Shown: positions 60,935 through 64,000 of the stretch, piece after piece
How the letters are laid out: each line of letters starts with the position of its first letter
How positions within the stretch are numbered: position 1 is the stretch's first letter
NCBI RefSeq assembly: GCF_019145205.1
Contig: NZ_JAHSTT010000012.1
Coordinates: 62,001 to 126,000, forward strand
Reading direction: 5' to 3'
Length of the DNA: 64,000 bases
DNA from: Pseudomonas khavaziana
GTDB taxonomy: Bacteria; Pseudomonadota; Gammaproteobacteria; Pseudomonadales; Pseudomonadaceae
Position numbers and translations under genes: made by a program
The notes under the pieces: generated by a model
What the model saw: the letters and a program-made list of their open reading frames with translations, nothing else
What the model was told of the DNA's origin: nothing
The model's database searches: none

Positions 60935-62259
60935 AGGCGTTGTGGTTCACCCTCTGCTTAAGTTGCACGCCAGCGGCCCATGCCCTGGGTTTGCTGGATG
61001 TTTATGATTTGGCGTTGCGCAACGACCCGACCTTTCAGGCGGCCATCCAAGAGCGTGAAGCCGGTGAAGAAAACCGTGTGATCGGCCGTGCGGCACTGCT
61101 GCCCAACCTGTCGTGGAGCTACAACAATTCGCGTAATGAGTCCGAAGTCACCCAGAGCACCGCGCTCGGCAATGTCACCAGCGACCGTGATTACCGCAGC
61201 TACGCCTCGACCTTGACCTTGCAGCAACCGCTGCTGGATTACGAAGCCTATGTACGCTTTCGCCAGGGCACCGCCCAGGCACTGATGGCCGACGAGCGCT
61301 TTCGCGGCAAGAGCCAGGAACTGGCGGTGCGGGTGCTGGGCGCCTACAGCCAGGCGTTGCTGGCCCAGGAGCGCATCGAGTTGAGCCGAGCGCAGAAACG
61401 CGCCTATGCCGAACGGCTGCAACTCAATGATCGCCTGCTCAAAGGCGGTGAAGGCACGCGTACCGATGTGCTCGAAACCCAGGCGCGACTGAGCCTGGCC
61501 CAGGCCGAGGAAATCGAGTCCCTGGATGTCCAGGACAGCGCCTTGCGCGAGCTGGAAGCCATTGTTGGCCTGCCGCTGCAGATCGAAGCGCTGGCGCCCC
61601 TGGCACGCCAATTCGATATTGCACCGTTGGAACCGAATCGCTTCGAAACCTGGCGTGAACTGGCCATGGCCAACAACCCTGAACTCAAGTCCCAGCACCA
61701 CGCACTGGATGTGGCTTCTTATGAAGTGGAGCGCAAGCGCGCCGGGCACTTGCCCAGGGTCAGCCTATACGCCAGCAGTCGCCAGACCAGCTCCGATTCA
61801 GAAAGCAGCTACAACCAGAAGTACGACACCAACAGCGTCGGCATCCAGGTCAGCCTGCCGCTGTTTGCCGGTGGCTCGGTGTCGGCCTCCACGCGCCAGG
61901 CGGCCAACCAGCTGTCCCAGGCCCAGTACGAGCTCGACGCGCAAACCGCTGCCACGTTGGTGGAGTTACGCAAACAATTCAACCTCAACACCAGCGGCGC
62001 GGCGAAGGTGCGGGCCTATGAAATGGCGGTGAGTTCCGCGACTGCGCTGGTGACCGCCACGAAGAAAAGCGTCAGCGGCGGCGAACGGGTCAACCTCGAC
62101 GTGCTTGATGCCGAACAACAACTCTTCACCGCCCGCCGCGATCTGGCTAATGCGCGGCATGCGTACCTGCTGGCGCGCATTCAACTGAAGTATTACGCGG
62201 GGTTGCTGAGCGAGCAGGACTTGCGAGCGCTGGCCGGGTATTTCCAGCCGTCGGCATGA
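60931..62259 (+). CDS. hasF: TolC-family outer-membrane channel HasF
   Basis: A 442-aa outer-membrane protein of the TolC type, completing the HasA exporter. A signal peptide (ends AAHALG) is followed by two structural repeats, with the family's LDVYDLALRNDPTFQAAIQE start and GGERVNLDVLDAEQQLFTARRDL segment in the second repeat. It forms a trimeric channel-tunnel in family members. A strong terminator follows nine bases after the stop, ending the has operon. Confidence 0.93.
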   Translation: MKALWFTLCLSCTPAAHALGLLDVYDLALRNDPTFQAAIQEREAGEENRVIGRAALLPNLSWSYNNSRNESEVTQSTALGNVTSDRDYRSYASTLTLQQPLLDYEAYVRFRQGTAQALMADERFRGKSQELAVRVLGAYSQALLAQERIELSRAQKRAYAERLQLNDRLLKGGEGTRTDVLETQARLSLAQAEEIESLDVQDSALRELEAIVGLPLQIEALAPLARQFDIAPLEPNRFETWRELAMANNPELKSQHHALDVASYEVERKRAGHLPRVSLYASSRQTSSDSESSYNQKYDTNSVGIQVSLPLFAGGSVSASTRQAANQLSQAQYELDAQTAATLVELRKQFNLNTSGAAKVRAYEMAVSSATALVTATKKSVSGGERVNLDVLDAEQQLFTARRDLANARHAYLLARIQLKYYAGLLSEQDLRALAGYFQPSA

Positions 62260-62267
62260 GTGGTTAC

Positions 62268-62291
62268 AACCCGGCATTCGCCGGGTTTTTT
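62268..62291 (+). terminator. Rho-independent terminator of the has operon
   Basis: A perfect 8-base-pair stem (AACCCGGC, ATTC loop, GCCGGGTT) is followed by a T run, TTTTTT. Confidence 0.88.
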
Positions 62292-62394
62292 GTGGTTACT
62301 AATCTGTGAAACAGCTTCGGGAATAGGGAGCCGGTTGTCGGGTGGCGGAGGGAAATTGTTACCTGGCGGAAAATAACCTAACGGATGGGTTACG

Positions 62395-62823
62395 ATGAGA
62401 GTAGGTGCTTACAAAGGCTACGTGATTTCGGTGTTTGTCAGGGATGAGCATTGCCCGCCCCATGTACATGTCAGGGGCAAGGAGTGGGATGCGCGCTTTC
62501 GTTTCAGTTTTTTGGATGGGGATGTCGAGTTGTGGGACGTGGAGCCTGAACGGAGGCGGCCACCCATGGCGGTTTTGAATGAGATACGCGGGGCGATCAT
62601 GCAGCCGCACTACCTGGCGCGGGCACGCAGGATCTGGTGGGAAAAACTGCAAACGGTTTGCCTGGAGAATCATTCCTGGAATTGGGACGCAGGTGAATTG
62701 GTTCCGGGATTGGTCATTCGACCGGGTGTCTACGTCATCGCAAGCGCACGGCACGACGTTGTCGGGCAACGGACTATTTTGAATCTGGTAAGAGCGCCAG
62801 ATTGCGTGGGGATTAATTTATGA
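62395..62823 (+). CDS. DUF4160 domain protein
   Basis: A 142-aa protein with the DUF4160 signature near the N-terminus (GYVISVFVRDEHCPPHVHV), whose His residues look like a metal or catalytic site. Domain about 5-80; the rest has two Trp-rich turns (RIWWEKLQ, ENHSWNWDAGEL). The stop overlaps the start of a DUF2442 gene by four bases. DUF4160/DUF2442 pairs recur in bacteria and are often suspected to be toxin-antitoxin modules, but I know of no proof for this one. Confidence 0.83.
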   Translation: MRVGAYKGYVISVFVRDEHCPPHVHVRGKEWDARFRFSFLDGDVELWDVEPERRRPPMAVLNEIRGAIMQPHYLARARRIWWEKLQTVCLENHSWNWDAGELVPGLVIRPGVYVIASARHDVVGQRTILNLVRAPDCVGINL

Positions 62824-63284
62824 AGATCGTAAAAGCTAAGGTCAAACCTTATGTACCTCTCACTGAAGCTGACGTTGACAAGGCAATCGCCCGAGGGCGC
62901 AGGTTGAAACGCCTGTACGCCAACGCCAGCAACGTACGTTATGAAAGCGACTGCCTCTCCATTGGCTTCAGCGACGGCAGCCGCGTCATGGTGCCGGTGG
63001 CTGGCCTGCCGGAGTTCGAGGGTTTTTCAGCGAAGGATTTCCAGCAATTGGAAGTGACTTTCGGTGGCAAGGCCATCAGCTGTGAAGCTCAGGACCTGGA
63101 TGTTTCGATCACCGGCCTGATCGCCACAAGCCAGCCGCTGATGGACCTGGCAACCAGCCTGGTGGCATCGCGCAATGGTCGCAAAAGCAGCGCGGCCAAA
63201 TCCGCCGCAGCCCGCGCCAATGGCAAGAAGGGCGGGCGGCCGCGCAAGCAAACACCGGAAACTTCAGATACTTCAGACACATGA
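62820..63284 (+). CDS. DUF2442 protein with AT-hook-like tail
   Basis: A 154-aa protein. A DUF2442 domain (about 35-100, with YESDCLSIGFSDGSRVMVPV and a FEGFSAKDFQQLEV segment) is followed by a basic tail (KSAAARANGKKGGRPRK) whose GGRPRK looks like an AT hook, suggesting DNA binding. It is translationally coupled to the DUF4160 gene. By analogy it could be the antitoxin/regulator of the pair; this is inference. Confidence 0.82.
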   Translation: MKIVKAKVKPYVPLTEADVDKAIARGRRLKRLYANASNVRYESDCLSIGFSDGSRVMVPVAGLPEFEGFSAKDFQQLEVTFGGKAISCEAQDLDVSITGLIATSQPLMDLATSLVASRNGRKSSAAKSAAARANGKKGGRPRKQTPETSDTSDT

Positions 63285-63290
63285 ATAACC

Positions 63291-63321
63291 CATGTGGGAG
63301 GGAGCAAGCCCCCTCCCACAG
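63291..63321. repeat. Single REP unit
   Basis: ATGTGGGAGGGAGCAAGCCC followed by CCTCCCACA: one imperfect palindrome of the GTGGGAGGGGGC family in the gap between the DUF2442 gene and the convergent trmA. Confidence 0.75.
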
Positions 63322-63344
63322 TTGGATCTCAGTGTCTTGAGCAA

Positions 63345-64000
63345 TTATCGGCGGGTCAGCAACACACCCGATTCCATATGGTGTGTCCACGGGAACTGGT
63401 CAAACATCGCACACTGGGTAATCCGGTGCGTGTCGTGCAGTTGCGCGATGTTCGCCGCGAGCGTCTCCGGGTTGCAGGATATGTACAGGATGTTGTCGAA
63501 ACGCCGGGTCAGTTCGCAGGTATCCGGGTCCATGCCGGCGCGGGGCGGGTCGACGAATACGCTGCCAAACTCATAGCTTTTCAGGTCGATGCCGTGCAGG
63601 CGGCGGAACGGACGCACTTCATTCAGGGCTTCGGTCAACTCCTCGGCGGAGAGGCGCACCAGGGTGACGTTATCCACGTTGTTTTCATCAAGGTTGCTCA
63701 AGGCCGCATTCACCGAGGTCTTGCTGATCTCGGTGGCCAGCACGTTACGCACGCGGGTGGCCAGCGGCAGGGTGAAGTTGCCGTTGCCGCAATACAGCTC
63801 CAGCAGATCGTCCGGGCGATCGCCCAGGGCTTCATAGGCCCAGTTGAGCATCTTCTGGTTCACCGTGCCGTTGGGCTGGGTGAAGGCACCTTCGGGTTGG
63901 CGGTAGCTGAAGGTGCGGCCACCAACGTCGAGTTTCTCCACCACGTAGTCCTGGCCGATCACATCGCGCTTGCCCTTGGAGCGGCCGATGATGCTCACGT
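63345..64000 (-). CDS. trmA: tRNA (uracil-5-)-methyltransferase, 5' part outside window
   Basis: The C-terminal 218 residues or so of TrmA, which makes m5U54 in tRNA. The window stops inside the gene; the family is about 360 aa, so roughly 140 N-terminal residues are missing and the ATG at 63998 is internal. Visible: SAM motif ELYCGNGNFTLPLA, VDPPRAGMD, the catalytic Cys in ISCNPETLAANI, and the C-terminal DQFPWTHHMESGVLL with the general-base Glu. Confidence 0.94.
   Translation of the reverse strand, partial: VSIIGRSKGKRDVIGQDYVVEKLDVGGRTFSYRQPEGAFTQPNGTVNQKMLNWAYEALGDRPDDLLELYCGNGNFTLPLATRVRNVLATEISKTSVNAALSNLDENNVDNVTLVRLSAEELTEALNEVRPFRRLHGIDLKSYEFGSVFVDPPRAGMDPDTCELTRRFDNILYISCNPETLAANIAQLHDTHRITQCAMFDQFPWTHHMESGVLLTRR

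Noticed and set aside
1..64000. tRNA or rRNA genes
   Set aside because: The gaps are small and filled with REPs or promoters. I found no cloverleaf with a T-loop GGTTCRA box in any gap.

Overview
The window is a chromosomal stretch from a fluorescent pseudomonad (Pseudomonas fluorescens group). The codon use is G+C-rich, two Pseudomonas-type REP palindrome families recur between genes, the order lnt-corC-ybeY-phoH-miaB ... hemL-thiE-thiD-ladS ... amn ... hrpB matches my recollection of the Pseudomonas core genome, and there is a complete HasA hemophore locus.

Region 1 (1-20.1 kb) is core. A minus-strand run miaB-phoH-ybeY-corC-lnt handles tRNA and rRNA maturation and lipoprotein acylation. 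It is followed by a DUF1820 gene, a Sel1-repeat protein, the thiD-thiE-hemL cluster diverging from a LadS-type hybrid sensor kinase, an AidB-like acyl-CoA dehydrogenase, AMP nucleosidase, an RluE-type pseudouridine synthase, an Lrp regulator, an RcnB-like periplasmic protein, a CDF cation exporter and a lipoprotein.

Region 2 (20.2-28.95 kb) is the most interesting part. hrpB is interrupted close to its 3' end by a roughly 6.2-kb, visibly A+T-richer element. The element carries four tightly coupled genes and no other cargo: a 490-aa tyrosine recombinase, a 648-aa recombinase-like protein lacking the first catalytic Arg and the His of HxxR, a 681-aa catalytically complete recombinase with a Cys cluster, and a 144-aa HTH/coiled-coil protein resembling TnpC of Tn554-type elements. 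The displaced hrpB tail lies just beyond the right end, and joining the two flanks restores an in-frame HrpB C-terminus. The architecture recalls Tn554 TnpABC, recombinase-in-trio and Gamma-Mobile-Trio elements, but I cannot assign it to any of them from sequence alone.

Region 3 (29-46.8 kb) is mixed housekeeping and accessory genes: an EEP-family phosphatase, a YciC-like membrane protein, a DUF2076 protein, a NYN-domain protein, a DEDD exonuclease, two small unknown gene pairs, a second Lrp regulator, EamA exporters, RhlE helicase, a BaiN-like flavoprotein, a histone-deacetylase-family hydrolase, a GNAT, TesB with a HAD phosphatase, an alpha/beta hydrolase and a YpfJ metallopeptidase.

Region 4 (46.8-52.5 kb) is a quinate/shikimate catabolic cluster: an MFS transporter diverging from quiC and a TetR regulator, and downstream aroQ plus a shikimate dehydrogenase-like gene on the opposite strand. 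A nearly identical 15-bp palindrome precedes both divergent promoters, which suggests one regulator controls the whole pathway toward protocatechuate.

Region 5 (52.5-62.3 kb) is a complete heme-acquisition locus: Fur box, hasI, hasS, hasR, hasA, then the type I exporter hasD-hasE-hasF and a strong terminator. The window ends with a DUF4160/DUF2442 pair and the 3' part of trmA, whose start lies outside the window.
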